DNA from: Galbibacter sp. BG1
GTDB taxonomy: Bacteria; Bacteroidota; Bacteroidia; Flavobacteriales; Flavobacteriaceae
Assembly: GCF_013391805.1 (NCBI RefSeq)
Contig: NZ_CP058364.1
Location: 558,501 to 622,500 of the forward strand
Direction of reading: 5' to 3'
Length of the DNA: 64,000 nucleotides
Shown here: positions 16,183 to 24,790 of the stretch, in pieces
How positions within the stretch are numbered: position 1 is the stretch's first letter
Layout: the number at the start of each line of letters is the position of its first letter
The notes under the pieces: model-generated
Database searches by the model: none
The model's input: the letters and a program-made list of their open reading frames with translations, nothing else
What the model was told of the DNA's origin: nothing
Position numbers and translations under genes: made by a program

Positions 16183-16791
16183 ATGAGCTTATTTAAAAAA
16201 CTTTTCGGATCAAAACAAAAAAAAGAAGCATCTGCTACTGGCGCTGATCAAAGAGGAAAGTTTATGCCAGAAATTAAGCTTCCAACCGATGAAAAGTTTA
16301 CCATTAATTTCAAAAAAAATGGCGGTAAATTTCTTTATTGCGATTCTCTAGCAGAAATTCACGATTGTTTTAAAAATATCCTTTCAGAGAATAATTGGTC
16401 CACCCAGCAAGTATGTTGTTTAGATCCTAAAGTAAATGAAATATTTAAGGACTCTAAATTTAAAAATACCAACAACTGCACCAATTCGACCATTTTACTT
16501 TCGCCTTGCGAAAATTTGGTAGCAGACAATGGTGCTATTCTTATATCTTCCAATCAAATTAAAGAGAGTAAGCTCAACGACTTACCCGATAATTTTATAA
16601 TTTTCGCTACTACAAGTCAGCTTGTAGATACCATTGGAGAAGGTTTAAGAGGTATTAAGAATAAAAACAAGAATCAAATTCCCACAAACATTACTACCAT
16701 AAAACACTTCAATATAAAAGAAGAAAATGATTTTCTTACTTACGGAAGTAGTTCAAAAAACTTATATTTGCTGCTTCTGGAAGACCTATAA
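16183..16791 (+). CDS. LUD-domain protein (LutC-like)
   Basis: 202 residues with the LUD (lactate utilisation, DUF162) fold signature in the second half: LSPCENLVADNGAILISSNQ, the LPDNFIIFATTSQLVDTIGEGLRGIK region and the C-terminal LYLLLLEDL. Genuine LutC proteins work with the iron-sulfur proteins LutA and LutB in lactate oxidation, but neither is present here. A lone LUD gene between ftsH and cdsA has no role I can state with confidence. The N-terminal ~25 residues are basic and low in complexity. Confidence 0.8.
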   Translation: MSLFKKLFGSKQKKEASATGADQRGKFMPEIKLPTDEKFTINFKKNGGKFLYCDSLAEIHDCFKNILSENNWSTQQVCCLDPKVNEIFKDSKFKNTNNCTNSTILLSPCENLVADNGAILISSNQIKESKLNDLPDNFIIFATTSQLVDTIGEGLRGIKNKNKNQIPTNITTIKHFNIKEENDFLTYGSSSKNLYLLLLEDL

Positions 16792-16835
16792 TTTTAGCGT
16801 TTTCTGGAAACTAATATAAATTAAAACCTAACTGT

Positions 16836-17654
16836 GTGAAAGAACTTCTAAAACGTGCCTTAACTGGTATAATCTATGTTTTTTTACTTTTGGCCGCAGT
16901 ATTTTTAAGTCACGATGCTTTTGACTTTCTCTTCTTAATCTTCGGTATTATTTGTATTTACGAGTTTAAAAAGATAATTCGATTAAGTGGGTTTTATATT
17001 TTCGTGGCGTTTCTGTTGGTTTGGTGGCTTTTTATATACCTCCTTGGGGAATTGGAGCAACAACCCATACTCCGCAACATCCTTTTAATTGTTTGCATTA
17101 CGGTTAATTTAATCTTGGCAAGACAGCTCTTTTGGAAAAAGAGGATTATCTATTCCAACGCACAAAAATTTATACTCACCCTTTCATATATTGGCGGAGG
17201 CTGTATTTTCCTTACCATGATCCCTTATAAAGAACCCGACGATTTTGCAGAATCTTTAATTATCGGTATTTTTATATTGATATGGGTAAACGATTCTTTT
17301 GCCTATTTAGTGGGGAGAACTTTTGGTAAAAACAAGCTTTTCCCAAGTGTATCCCCTAAAAAAACTGTAGAAGGCTTTTTAGGAGGTTTGGTATTTGCTT
17401 TAATCGCATCTTATATTTTATATTTATACTCGGGAGAGCTCAACTTGATACAATGGACAATTTTAACTATTGTAGTAGTTATTACAGGTTCTGTAGGGGA
17501 TTTGGTAGAGTCTAAATTTAAACGATTGGCAGGCGTAAAAGACAGTGGTGCTATTTTACCCGGCCATGGAGGAATGCTAGATCGACTCGATAGCCTTATC
17601 TTTGCTGCACCTTTTGCATACTTAACACTTCAAATTTTTCATTATGTTCCATAG
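16836..17654 (+). CDS. cdsA: Phosphatidate cytidylyltransferase
   Basis: 272 residues, starting at GTG 16836 (MKELLKRALTGIIYV); no in-frame ATG gives a sensible N-terminus. It is a multi-pass membrane protein with the family signature near the C-terminus: GSVGDLVESKFKRLAGVKD followed by LPGHGGMLDRLDSL. It makes CDP-diacylglycerol from phosphatidate and CTP, the branch point to phosphatidylethanolamine and anionic lipids. Its 3' end overlaps psd by 11 bp, so this gene and the decarboxylase that acts later in the same pathway are translationally linked. Confidence 0.95.
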   Translation: MKELLKRALTGIIYVFLLLAAVFLSHDAFDFLFLIFGIICIYEFKKIIRLSGFYIFVAFLLVWWLFIYLLGELEQQPILRNILLIVCITVNLILARQLFWKKRIIYSNAQKFILTLSYIGGGCIFLTMIPYKEPDDFAESLIIGIFILIWVNDSFAYLVGRTFGKNKLFPSVSPKKTVEGFLGGLVFALIASYILYLYSGELNLIQWTILTIVVVITGSVGDLVESKFKRLAGVKDSGAILPGHGGMLDRLDSLIFAAPFAYLTLQIFHYVP

Positions 17655-18291
17655 AGAAGGTTATAAAATTATAGCTATCGCCTTTATTTTCGCTGCGATT
17701 GGAATTATCTTAGCACATTTTTACATCGATGTCAATTGGCTAAAATTAACTGTACAGATAGCCTTTTTGGCTGTTCTTGTATTAATACTTCAATTCTTTA
17801 GGAATCCGAAACGGGTTACCAATGTTACCGATGAAAATATTATTGCTCCGGTAGATGGAAAGGTTGTGGTGATTGAAGAAGTTTTTGAAAAAGAATATTT
17901 TAAAGATAAGCGCCTTCAAGTGTCTATTTTCATGTCCCCTGTAAACGTTCATGTTACGAGATATGCCCTTAGCGGAATTGTAAAATACAGCAAATACCAT
18001 CCTGGCAAATTTTTAGTGGCATGGCACCCGAAATCTTCAGAAGAAAATGAACGAACCACTGTGGTTATCGAAAACCCAGTTTATGGAGAAGTGTTATATA
18101 GACAGATTGCCGGAGCTATGGCAAAGCGTATTGTTAATTATGCAGTAGAAGGCGAAGAGGTAGTACAAGGTGCCGATGGCGGATTTATAAAATTTGGATC
18201 TCGGGTAGACCTGTTTCTCCCCCTCGGAAGCGACATCAAAGTGGCACTTCATCAAAAAGTAAAAGGAGGTATCGACATTATAGCGTCTTAG
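17644..18291 (+). CDS. psd: Phosphatidylserine decarboxylase (short, Psd-B type)
   Basis: 215 residues, the short form. Two N-terminal membrane segments are followed by the catalytic domain: APVDGKVV, FMSPVNVHVTR, and the self-cleavage site KFGSRVD, where Gly185-Ser186 would split to form the pyruvoyl group. The family consensus is LGST; here it is FGSR. It converts phosphatidylserine to phosphatidylethanolamine at the inner membrane. It overlaps cdsA and is 2 bp from the acyl-CoA-binding protein gene. Confidence 0.95.
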   Translation: MFHREGYKIIAIAFIFAAIGIILAHFYIDVNWLKLTVQIAFLAVLVLILQFFRNPKRVTNVTDENIIAPVDGKVVVIEEVFEKEYFKDKRLQVSIFMSPVNVHVTRYALSGIVKYSKYHPGKFLVAWHPKSSEENERTTVVIENPVYGEVLYRQIAGAMAKRIVNYAVEGEEVVQGADGGFIKFGSRVDLFLPLGSDIKVALHQKVKGGIDIIAS

Positions 18292-18293
18292 AA

Positions 18294-18554
18294 ATGACCG
18301 AAGAAGAATTACATAAAGAATTTGAAGCAGCCGTGGAACGCGTAAACAGTTATGAAAACGCGTTTCCAGCAGATTTTCTTTTGCGTCTCTATGCCTACTA
18401 TAAAAAAGCGACTCAAAACAGTGAACCACCCAGCTCTCGACGCTCCATTATAAATGCATTTAAAGCAAACGCCTTATTCCAAGCAAGAGGCCTTAGTGAA
18501 AATGAAGCCAAAGAGCACTACGTAGCCTTGGTAAAAGAGTACTTTAAATCTTAA
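18294..18554 (+). CDS. Acyl-CoA-binding protein (ACBP family)
   Basis: 86 residues, the whole four-helix ACBP domain. Diagnostic segments are LLRLYAYYKKATQ (acyl-CoA-contacting YKKAT motif), the SRRSIINAFKANALFQARGLSENEAKEHYVALV stretch (in pieces) and the final Tyr-rich helix. It binds long-chain acyl-CoA in the cytoplasm. ACBPs are common in eukaryotes and patchy in bacteria. The position directly after psd suggests it serves phospholipid acyl supply; that is inference from context. Confidence 0.92.
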   Translation: MTEEELHKEFEAAVERVNSYENAFPADFLLRLYAYYKKATQNSEPPSSRRSIINAFKANALFQARGLSENEAKEHYVALVKEYFKS

Positions 18555-18620
18555 GCACTACCCTATTTCCCTTATAATTTCAATGAATAGAATCTCATTT
18601 CATTTGCATGTTTAAAATAA

Positions 18621-18642
18621 TATTTAGATATTTATCTAAATA
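18621..18642. promoter_or_regulatory. Perfect 22-bp palindrome, operator candidate for the ArsR/SdpR-like repressor
   Basis: TATTTAGATA-TT-TATCTAAATA, ten perfectly complementary bases on each side, ending 8 bp before the regulator's ATG. ArsR-type autorepressors bind such sites over their own promoter. Regulation is inferred from symmetry and position. Confidence 0.65.
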
Positions 18643-18650
18643 TTTAAATA

Positions 18651-18920
18651 ATGAACGCGATTTTTAAGGCTTTAAATGACAAAACCCGTAGGGAAATTCT
18701 AAATCTTTTAAAGCAAAAAGATATGAGCGCGGGCGATATCGCCGAAAAATTTAATATTTCCAAACCGAGCATCTCCCATCATTTAGAGCTTTTAAAGAGG
18801 GCCGACCTTGTATACGCTAAAAAAGAAGGGCAGTTTATTATTTATTCCATCAACACTACCATTTTAGATGATCTACTAAATTGGATACTAACCTTAAAAA
18901 ACCAAGAAAATGAAAACTAA
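18651..18920 (+). CDS. ArsR-family regulator, SdpR-like autorepressor
   Basis: 89 residues forming a single winged helix-turn-helix (LNDKTRREILNLLKQKDMSAGDIAEKFNISKPSISHHLELL in pieces). There are no metal-binding Cys pairs. The gene overlaps the start of an SdpI-family membrane protein by 11 bp, the arrangement of the Bacillus sdpRI operon, in which SdpR represses and SdpI both confers immunity and sequesters SdpR at the membrane. A perfect palindrome lies at 18621-18642. Confidence 0.88.
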   Translation: MNAIFKALNDKTRREILNLLKQKDMSAGDIAEKFNISKPSISHHLELLKRADLVYAKKEGQFIIYSINTTILDDLLNWILTLKNQENEN

Positions 18921-19548
18921 AAAATTACCTGAGTGGCTATATGCACTTATAATTCTAATACCCTTTGTTTATCTAGCCGTTATCTGGCAAAATCTTCCTG
19001 CCGAAGTACCCTTACACTTTAACTATGAAGGGGAAGTGGACAGGTACGGGGATAAAATGCAAGTCTTACTAATACCAATCCTGTTGCCCCTATTAACATA
19101 CTTGATCCTATGGGCTATTCCTAAAATAGATCCCAAAAAGCGTATTAAGGAAATGGGCAATAAATACGACAGTTTAAAATTCTTCTTAGTAATTTCTATG
19201 TCCGCACTGGCATGTTACATCATCTTTGCGATAGAAAAGGGATCGTTAAACACAAATGGACTTTATATCGTTATCGGGGTCTTGGTTGCCGGACTTGGTA
19301 ATTATATGCAAACCATAAAACCTAATTATTTTATTGGCGTTCGTACACCTTGGACTTTGGAGAACGATATCATTTGGAAAAAAACACACCTATTAACAGG
19401 CAGGCTTTGGATTATTGGCGGCATACTCATTATTGCCATTAGCTTCCTATATAGCAATATATTCTCAAGAAGCGCGTTTATCGTTTTGATACTAACCATA
19501 TCGTTCGTCCCTATTTTATATTCCTATTTACTTTATAGAAAGACTTAG
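18910..19548 (+). CDS. SdpI-family membrane protein with DUF1648 domain
   Basis: 212 residues with about six membrane segments. The N-terminal DUF1648 motif is clear (LPAEVPLHFNYEGEVDRYGDK), and the C-terminal SdpI-type segment has NYFIGVRTPWTLENDIIWKKTHLLTGRLW (in pieces). In Bacillus, SdpI protects against the SdpC toxin and holds its repressor at the membrane. No SdpC-like toxin gene is near, so here the pair may respond to a toxin from outside or another envelope signal; that is inference. Confidence 0.88.
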   Translation: MKTKKLPEWLYALIILIPFVYLAVIWQNLPAEVPLHFNYEGEVDRYGDKMQVLLIPILLPLLTYLILWAIPKIDPKKRIKEMGNKYDSLKFFLVISMSALACYIIFAIEKGSLNTNGLYIVIGVLVAGLGNYMQTIKPNYFIGVRTPWTLENDIIWKKTHLLTGRLWIIGGILIIAISFLYSNIFSRSAFIVLILTISFVPILYSYLLYRKT

Positions 19549-19699
19549 GCATTCTTTAGATGGAGTTCCACGAAGTGTTTTATAAATTCTTATTTACATA
19601 TTCTCAAAATAAAAAAACTAAATACCATTGTCAGCTTAAAAAACACAATAAATTGGCCTGAAGAAAATACTAAAAATACATCTAGCTTCTAGCTTAAAC

Positions 19700-22357
19700 T
19701 TATTTCAAGCTAGCCAAACTCTCTTTCAAAGTTTCTATTTTAGAAAGTGCATCGGCTTCCTTTTGCTTTTCTATGGCCACTACTTTTTCTGGAGCTCCTG
19801 CTACAAATCGTTCGTTGGAAAGTTTTTTCTGAACAGATTTTAAAAATCCTTCAGTGTATTTTAACTCGTCCTCTATTTTTTTAATTTCCTCTTCCACATC
19901 GATGGCACCGCTTACCGGAATAAAGTATTCATTGGATTTTACGCGGAATGACAAAGCACCATCCACTTTTTCATCTACATAAGAAAGCACGTCGATATTA
20001 CCCAACTTTTTTATAATACTATCAAAAGATTCAGAAACCTTATCGTTGTTTATAACAGATAGAGAAATTTCATTTTTAAAGGGTATATTTTTTTCTTTAC
20101 GGATGGTTCTTATTCCTGAAATTACTTCCGAGGCAAACTCAAATTCAGAAATTATTTTATCATCGGTTTCGGAAACTTTGGGCCACTTGGCAACAATTAA
20201 TGCCTCCTCTGGAGTTCTTTCTGACATTAACTGCCAAATTTCCTCTGTTAAAAACGGCATAAAAGGGTGAAGAAGTTTTAAATTCTCCTCAAACAAACCG
20301 ATAATTTCTTGGTATGTTTTTGCATCTATTGGTTGTTGGTAGGCAGGTTTTACCATTTCCAATAACCACGAACAAAAATCGTCCCACACCAATTTATAGG
20401 TAGCCATTAAAGCATCTGAAATTCTATATTTCGAAAATTGATCTTCGATATTGGCCAGCGTTTGCTGAAATTTATTTTTATACCAAGCAATAGCCGTACT
20501 TGCATATGCTGGTTGGTCGATCTCTGCCACTTCCCATCCTTTTACTAAACGGAAAGCGTTCCAAATTTTGTTGGCGAAGTTTTTTCCTTGCTGACACAAA
20601 GCCTCATCGAACAGTAAATCGTTCCCAGCGGCAGAACTCAACAGCAACCCTACCCGAACACCATCGGCACCAAATTCTTCAATCAATTTTAAAGCATCTG
20701 GAGAATTCCCTAGGGATTTAGACATTTTACGCCTTTGCTTATCCCTTACCAGCCCGGTGAGATATACATTGGTAAATGGCTTTTCATCCCGGAATTCATA
20801 TCCAGCAAAAATCATCCTCGCTACCCAGAAAAATAGAATGTCTGGCCCTGTAACCAAATCGTTGGTGGGGTAGTAATATTCTATTTCTTTATTTTCTGGT
20901 TCGTTAATACCATTAAAAACACTTATTGGCCACAACCATGAAGAAAACCATGTATCTAGGGAATCTTCATCTTGCTTAAGTTCGGTAAGAGTTAAGTTGT
21001 TGTTACCCGATTTTGCTTTTGCCTTTTCCAGAGCCTCTTCCAAAGTGGGCGCCACCACAAAATCATTCTCCCCATCCCCATAATAAAAGGCAGGAATTTG
21101 GTGTCCCCACCAAAGTTGACGGGAGATATTCCAATCGCGAATATTCTCCAACCAATGACGGTATGTATTTTCAAACTTAGAAGGAAATAACTTGATCTCT
21201 TTATCTTTCAGCACTGCATCCAGTGCTGGTTTCACCATGTCTTCCATTTTAAGGAACCACTGATCGGAAAGGCGGGGTTCGATAACTGCTTTTGTACGCT
21301 CGGAAGTACCTACCTTATTTATATGATTTTCAGTTTTAACCAAAAATCCTTTTTCTTTTAATTCTTTTGTAATTTCCTTTCTTACCACAAAACGATCCAT
21401 CCCTTGATAATGCAAGCCATTGCTATTTAAGGTAGCGTCGTCATTAAAAATATCGATTACTTCAAGATTGTGTTTATCCCCTAAATTTTTATCGTTCTCA
21501 TCGTGTGCTGGGGTTACTTTTAAGCAACCGGTTCCAAATTCCAAATCCACATATTCATCTTCGATAATTGGGATCACTCGATTTGCCAAAGGAACAATGG
21601 CTTTTTTACCTTTAAGGTGTTGATAACGCTCATCATTTGGATTGATACAAATAGCGGTATCCCCCAAAATAGTTTCTGGGCGCGTGGTGGCAATGGTAAT
21701 GGCCTCCCCAGATCCCTCCGAAGGAATAGAGCCGTCTTCATTGGCAATTAAATAGGTTATGTAGTAAAGCTGTCCTTGGCGTTCTTCATAAATAACTTCT
21801 TCATCAGACAAGGTGGTTTTTGCCTCTGGATCCCAATTAACCATGCGATATCCACGATAAATAAGTCCCTTTTCATATAAGTCCACAAAAACCTTTATTA
21901 CCGATGTTGACATGTCGTCATCCATCGTGAATTTTGTACGTTTCCAATCGCAAGAACATCCTAACTTTTTAAGCTGATCTAAAATAACACCTCCGTATTC
22001 GTGCGTCCATTCCCAGGCATGTTCTAAAAATTCTTCCCGACTAAGGTCTGATTTGTTTATGCCCTGTGCTTTCAATTTGGCCACTACTTTTGCTTCCGTA
22101 GCTATGGAAGCGTGGTCTGTACCAGGCACCCAGCAAGCGTTAAGGCCTTTTAAACGTGCTTTTCTTATAAGAACGTCTTGAATGGTGTTGTTTAACATAT
22201 GCCCCATATGCAATACTCCTGTAACGTTTGGCGGCGGAATGACAATAGTGTATGACTCTCTTTCGTCTGGCTCTGAATGAAAATATTCATGCTTTGTCCA
22301 GTACTCATACCACTTTCCTTCAACCGATTTTGCGTCGTACTTAGATGGAATATTCAT
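19700..22357 (-). CDS. valS: Valyl-tRNA synthetase
   Basis: 885 residues from ATG 22357 ([20 protein letters not shown]), which matches the family N-terminus. The open frame continues to 22558, but that extension runs through a repeat and is rejected. Class I motifs: HMGH (residues 50-53, within [14 protein letters not shown]) and KMSKS (544-548). The editing domain ([12 protein letters not shown]) and the C-terminal coiled coil ([18 protein letters not shown]) are present. It charges tRNA-Val and edits mischarged Thr. A -7 box TACTTTTG lies upstream on the minus strand (22394-22387). Confidence 0.97.
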   Translation of the reverse strand: MNIPSKYDAKSVEGKWYEYWTKHEYFHSEPDERESYTIVIPPPNVTGVLHMGHMLNNTIQDVLIRKARLKGLNACWVPGTDHASIATEAKVVAKLKAQGINKSDLSREEFLEHAWEWTHEYGGVILDQLKKLGCSCDWKRTKFTMDDDMSTSVIKVFVDLYEKGLIYRGYRMVNWDPEAKTTLSDEEVIYEERQGQLYYITYLIANEDGSIPSEGSGEAITIATTRPETILGDTAICINPNDERYQHLKGKKAIVPLANRVIPIIEDEYVDLEFGTGCLKVTPAHDENDKNLGDKHNLEVIDIFNDDATLNSNGLHYQGMDRFVVRKEITKELKEKGFLVKTENHINKVGTSERTKAVIEPRLSDQWFLKMEDMVKPALDAVLKDKEIKLFPSKFENTYRHWLENIRDWNISRQLWWGHQIPAFYYGDGENDFVVAPTLEEALEKAKAKSGNNNLTLTELKQDEDSLDTWFSSWLWPISVFNGINEPENKEIEYYYPTNDLVTGPDILFFWVARMIFAGYEFRDEKPFTNVYLTGLVRDKQRRKMSKSLGNSPDALKLIEEFGADGVRVGLLLSSAAGNDLLFDEALCQQGKNFANKIWNAFRLVKGWEVAEIDQPAYASTAIAWYKNKFQQTLANIEDQFSKYRISDALMATYKLVWDDFCSWLLEMVKPAYQQPIDAKTYQEIIGLFEENLKLLHPFMPFLTEEIWQLMSERTPEEALIVAKWPKVSETDDKIISEFEFASEVISGIRTIRKEKNIPFKNEISLSVINNDKVSESFDSIIKKLGNIDVLSYVDEKVDGALSFRVKSNEYFIPVSGAIDVEEEIKKIEDELKYTEGFLKSVQKKLSNERFVAGAPEKVVAIEKQKEADALSKIETLKESLASLK

Positions 22358-22386
22358 ATTTTGGAACACTTTTTGGATTAAGACTG

Positions 22387-22394
22387 CAAAAGTA
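22387..22394 (-). promoter_or_regulatory. Putative -7 promoter box of valS
   Basis: TACTTTTG (minus strand) fits TAnnTTTG and lies 29 bp upstream of the valS ATG. Confidence 0.45.
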
Positions 22395-22474
22395 GCTATA
22401 TCCGAAGGATTATAAAAGAACTCATTTAAGCTTTTTTGAAGGGTAATTTGATAATATAGTCTTCCGTGAAAGTT

Positions 22475-22742
22475 CCCGACGCTAAAGGTCGCGATTAGTT
22501 CAATCAGCACATTCCAATACGCCTGCGGCTTTTGGAATGTGGATTCGACACAAATCAAAAAAAATAATAGATCCCGACGCTGAAGGTCGGGATTAGTTCA
22601 ATCAGCACATTCCAATAGACCTGCGGCTTTTGGAATGTGGATTCGACACAAATCAAAAAAAATAATAGATCCCGACGCTGAAGGTCGGGATTAGTTCAAT
22701 CAGCACATTCCAATAGACCTGCGGCTTTTGGAATGTGGATTT
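22475..22742. repeat. 98-bp tandem repeat, 2.7 copies, two hairpins per unit
   Basis: Units begin at 22475, 22573 and 22671 (CCCGACGCT…), an exact 98-bp period. Copies 2 and 3 are identical where both exist; copy 1 has a few changes (CTAAAGGTCGCG and ATACGC). Each unit contains CCCGAC…GTCGGG and ACATTCCAA…TTGGAATGT, both able to form stems. The last unit is cut at about 72 bp. The array fills the space between the divergent valS and DUF1573 genes. Confidence 0.9.
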
Positions 22743-22752
22743 CACTAATAAA

Positions 22753-22784
22753 TTTTGCTGGTTGGTTAAAAGTAATTAAATTTG
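22753..22784 (+). promoter_or_regulatory. Bacteroidota-type promoter for the DUF1573 gene
   Basis: TTTTG at 22753-22757, a 19-bp spacer, and TAAATTTG at 22777-22784 match the -33/-7 consensus of Bacteroidota vegetative promoters. The ATG is 24 bp downstream. Confidence 0.6.
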
Positions 22785-22808
22785 ATATTCACTTAAATCT
22801 ATAAAACG

Positions 22809-23198
22809 ATGAAAAAATTACTAATGCTTTTATTTGTTGGGGTTATTGGCTTTGCAGCTACCGCCCAAGACAAAACTGCAAAAATAGAATTTAAAGAAGA
22901 CGTAATTGACTACGGTGAGATTGCTAAAGGTAGTGATGGTGTGCGTGTATTTGAGTTTACAAATACCGGTGAAGTTCCTTTGGTTATTTCCAATGTACGG
23001 TCAAGTTGCGGGTGTACGATCCCTAAAAAACCGGAAGATCCCATTGCCCCTGGAAAAACTGGTGTTATTGAGGTTAAGTACGATACAAATCGAGTAGGAC
23101 CTATTAGAAAAACCATTACGGTACAATCTAATGCAGACACACCTACTGTTGCTATTAAAATTAAAGGAACAGTGCTTGGTGATAGCGCTGGAAAATAA
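22809..23198 (+). CDS. Secreted DUF1573 protein
   Basis: 129 residues: a signal peptide (MKKLLMLLFVGVIGFAATAQ) and one DUF1573 immunoglobulin-like domain with its typical DYGEIAKGSDGVRVFEFTNTG and SSCGCTIPKKPEDPIAPGKTG (in pieces) motifs, including the Cys-Gly-Cys. Such small proteins are abundant in Bacteroidota and are exported; the biochemical role is not established. It is a single gene with its own promoter. Confidence 0.9.
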   Translation: MKKLLMLLFVGVIGFAATAQDKTAKIEFKEDVIDYGEIAKGSDGVRVFEFTNTGEVPLVISNVRSSCGCTIPKKPEDPIAPGKTGVIEVKYDTNRVGPIRKTITVQSNADTPTVAIKIKGTVLGDSAGK

Positions 23199-23207
23199 AA
23201 GTTACTT

Positions 23208-23270
23208 GTCGCCCTGCGCTTATTGAAGCATAATTTTACAACTCGTAAATTTCAATAAGCTCAGGGTGAC
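23208..23270. repeat. REP-like inverted repeat between convergent genes
   Basis: GTCGCCCTGCGCTTATTGAA (23208-23227) pairs with TTCAATAAGCTCAGGGTGAC (23251-23270), 18 of 20 positions complementary. It sits between the 3' ends of the DUF1573 and aspartyl-protease genes, where it could end both transcripts. Confidence 0.7.
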
Positions 23271-23297
23271 ATTTATTTACCATGCTTTTTCTATTTT

Positions 23298-24635
23298 CTA
23301 AAGCATTTTTTGAAGTTCAAAGGCAAATTTAAGCTCAGAACCTTGCCGATCTATAATAAGCCGAACGGTTTTTCCTTCCTTTTCATTTATCATTTCGCTT
23401 ACCTCTTGAAGTGTATTGTTATGAATACTTCGATTGTTGACCTGTAAAATTACATCCCCCGGTCGCAACCCTACTTCGGAAGCAGGACTCCCCTCTCTTA
23501 CTTGTGCAATCTCCAAAGCGGGATGTAACTCAAAATTAAACTGCTTTTCCAGGTATACTTTTATACCATCGTTACCCGTATCCCTTTTTGCTAATCCATT
23601 GTAGTCACCAATCAATGCCTTTACCATTCTCAGTCCGTTATGCTGCAGCTCAATACCGCTCATATTATACTTAAAAGGGTCTCTAAAATTTTTATTTTTC
23701 TTGAAGGTTATTTTCTCGTTGTGATAGTCGATAACCAAATCGAATCTCCTCAAAATTTCAGATCCCAAAGAACCGTTTCTATCCCTTAATTGATTGATAT
23801 ATTGCAGAGCCTCCTCATCTGGATAAGCCACTTTGGCTTCTGGTAGCTCAAACCCTGCAAGGGAAAAACGTTGTACACGAGCTCTCTTCCCATGTATTTG
23901 ACCACTGAGTCCGAACCCCAAAAAATCATCAAAAAACTTTATAGGGCCGGTAATTTCATGTTCATTATTTTCAAAAAGCCACAAAGCATCACAACTACCG
24001 CTATCTAAAAGCAATTTCACTTCTATTTCTTCCATGGCCGTATATTGCTTTATATTGGCATGCACATAGGCTTTGCTACCTTCAACCGTAAGTGGTAAGG
24101 TTTCACACTTTCTGCATTTACTGTAATCGTATTGATTAGGATCGTATAACTTTAGTTTTTCAGCATTGTAATCAATTTCCACTATAAAATCCTTCAATAG
24201 ATCATAACCAATAATACCATGCACCTTATAGCCAATTCGAGGAGAGAAATTTATAGCGCTTTCCGTTATGAGATAGAAGTCTTGATTGTAGTTGAAAATT
24301 TGCCCCAGCTCAAAAATATTACCTTCGGAATGTATGGCTTTGATGGGGTCTCCATTGCCCAGCCCACGAATGTAAATTTCCTTTGTATTATTAATTTGAA
24401 TGGAATCGCTTTCGGTTATATTGAAGAGAATTGGTTTGTTAACCCCTGTATCCAGAATGAATGACAATTCCACACCATTTACTTGAATTGGCAGGACAAT
24501 GAGATTGTTAACAAAATCGAACTTAATTTTTTCAAATTTATCGTTATCCCTAATACTAAAACCTCCCTGTCCATAGGTCAAAAAGCAAACGGCAATAATT
24601 AAAAAACCGGTGATATGTTTTCTAAAATTAGCCAT
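23298..24635 (-). CDS. Retropepsin-like aspartyl protease with C-terminal PDZ domain
   Basis: 445 residues with an N-terminal signal sequence (FLIIAVCFLTYGQG). Two retropepsin-type halves carry the active-site motifs LDTGVN (Asp62) and LLDSGSC, each followed by a hydrophobic-hydrophobic-Gly segment (HGIIGYDLL and GSLGSEILRRF). A PDZ domain follows (GSPASEVGLRPGDVILQVN, residues ~375-440). The single chain could therefore form the two-Asp active site. Likely periplasmic or surface-exposed. The substrate is unknown. It is a lone minus-strand gene. Confidence 0.88.
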   Translation of the reverse strand: MANFRKHITGFLIIAVCFLTYGQGGFSIRDNDKFEKIKFDFVNNLIVLPIQVNGVELSFILDTGVNKPILFNITESDSIQINNTKEIYIRGLGNGDPIKAIHSEGNIFELGQIFNYNQDFYLITESAINFSPRIGYKVHGIIGYDLLKDFIVEIDYNAEKLKLYDPNQYDYSKCRKCETLPLTVEGSKAYVHANIKQYTAMEEIEVKLLLDSGSCDALWLFENNEHEITGPIKFFDDFLGFGLSGQIHGKRARVQRFSLAGFELPEAKVAYPDEEALQYINQLRDRNGSLGSEILRRFDLVIDYHNEKITFKKNKNFRDPFKYNMSGIELQHNGLRMVKALIGDYNGLAKRDTGNDGIKVYLEKQFNFELHPALEIAQVREGSPASEVGLRPGDVILQVNNRSIHNNTLQEVSEMINEKEGKTVRLIIDRQGSELKFAFELQKML

Positions 24636-24790
24636 AATCCAGCGTTCTAAGTAGCCCGAACCTCTTAAAGTTACTAAAAATTAATGATATCGAGCTAATT
24701 TTTAACATTCGATATAGGCAAGAACAAGCTGAGATTTATAACGGATTATAAAATATATTTCGCAAATTTGCACGATATAAAATTTGAGAT

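Noticed and set aside
22358-22558. A 67-residue N-terminal extension of valS.
   Set aside because: It runs through copy 1 of the 98-bp repeat and is not homologous to ValS; ATG 22357 matches the family start.
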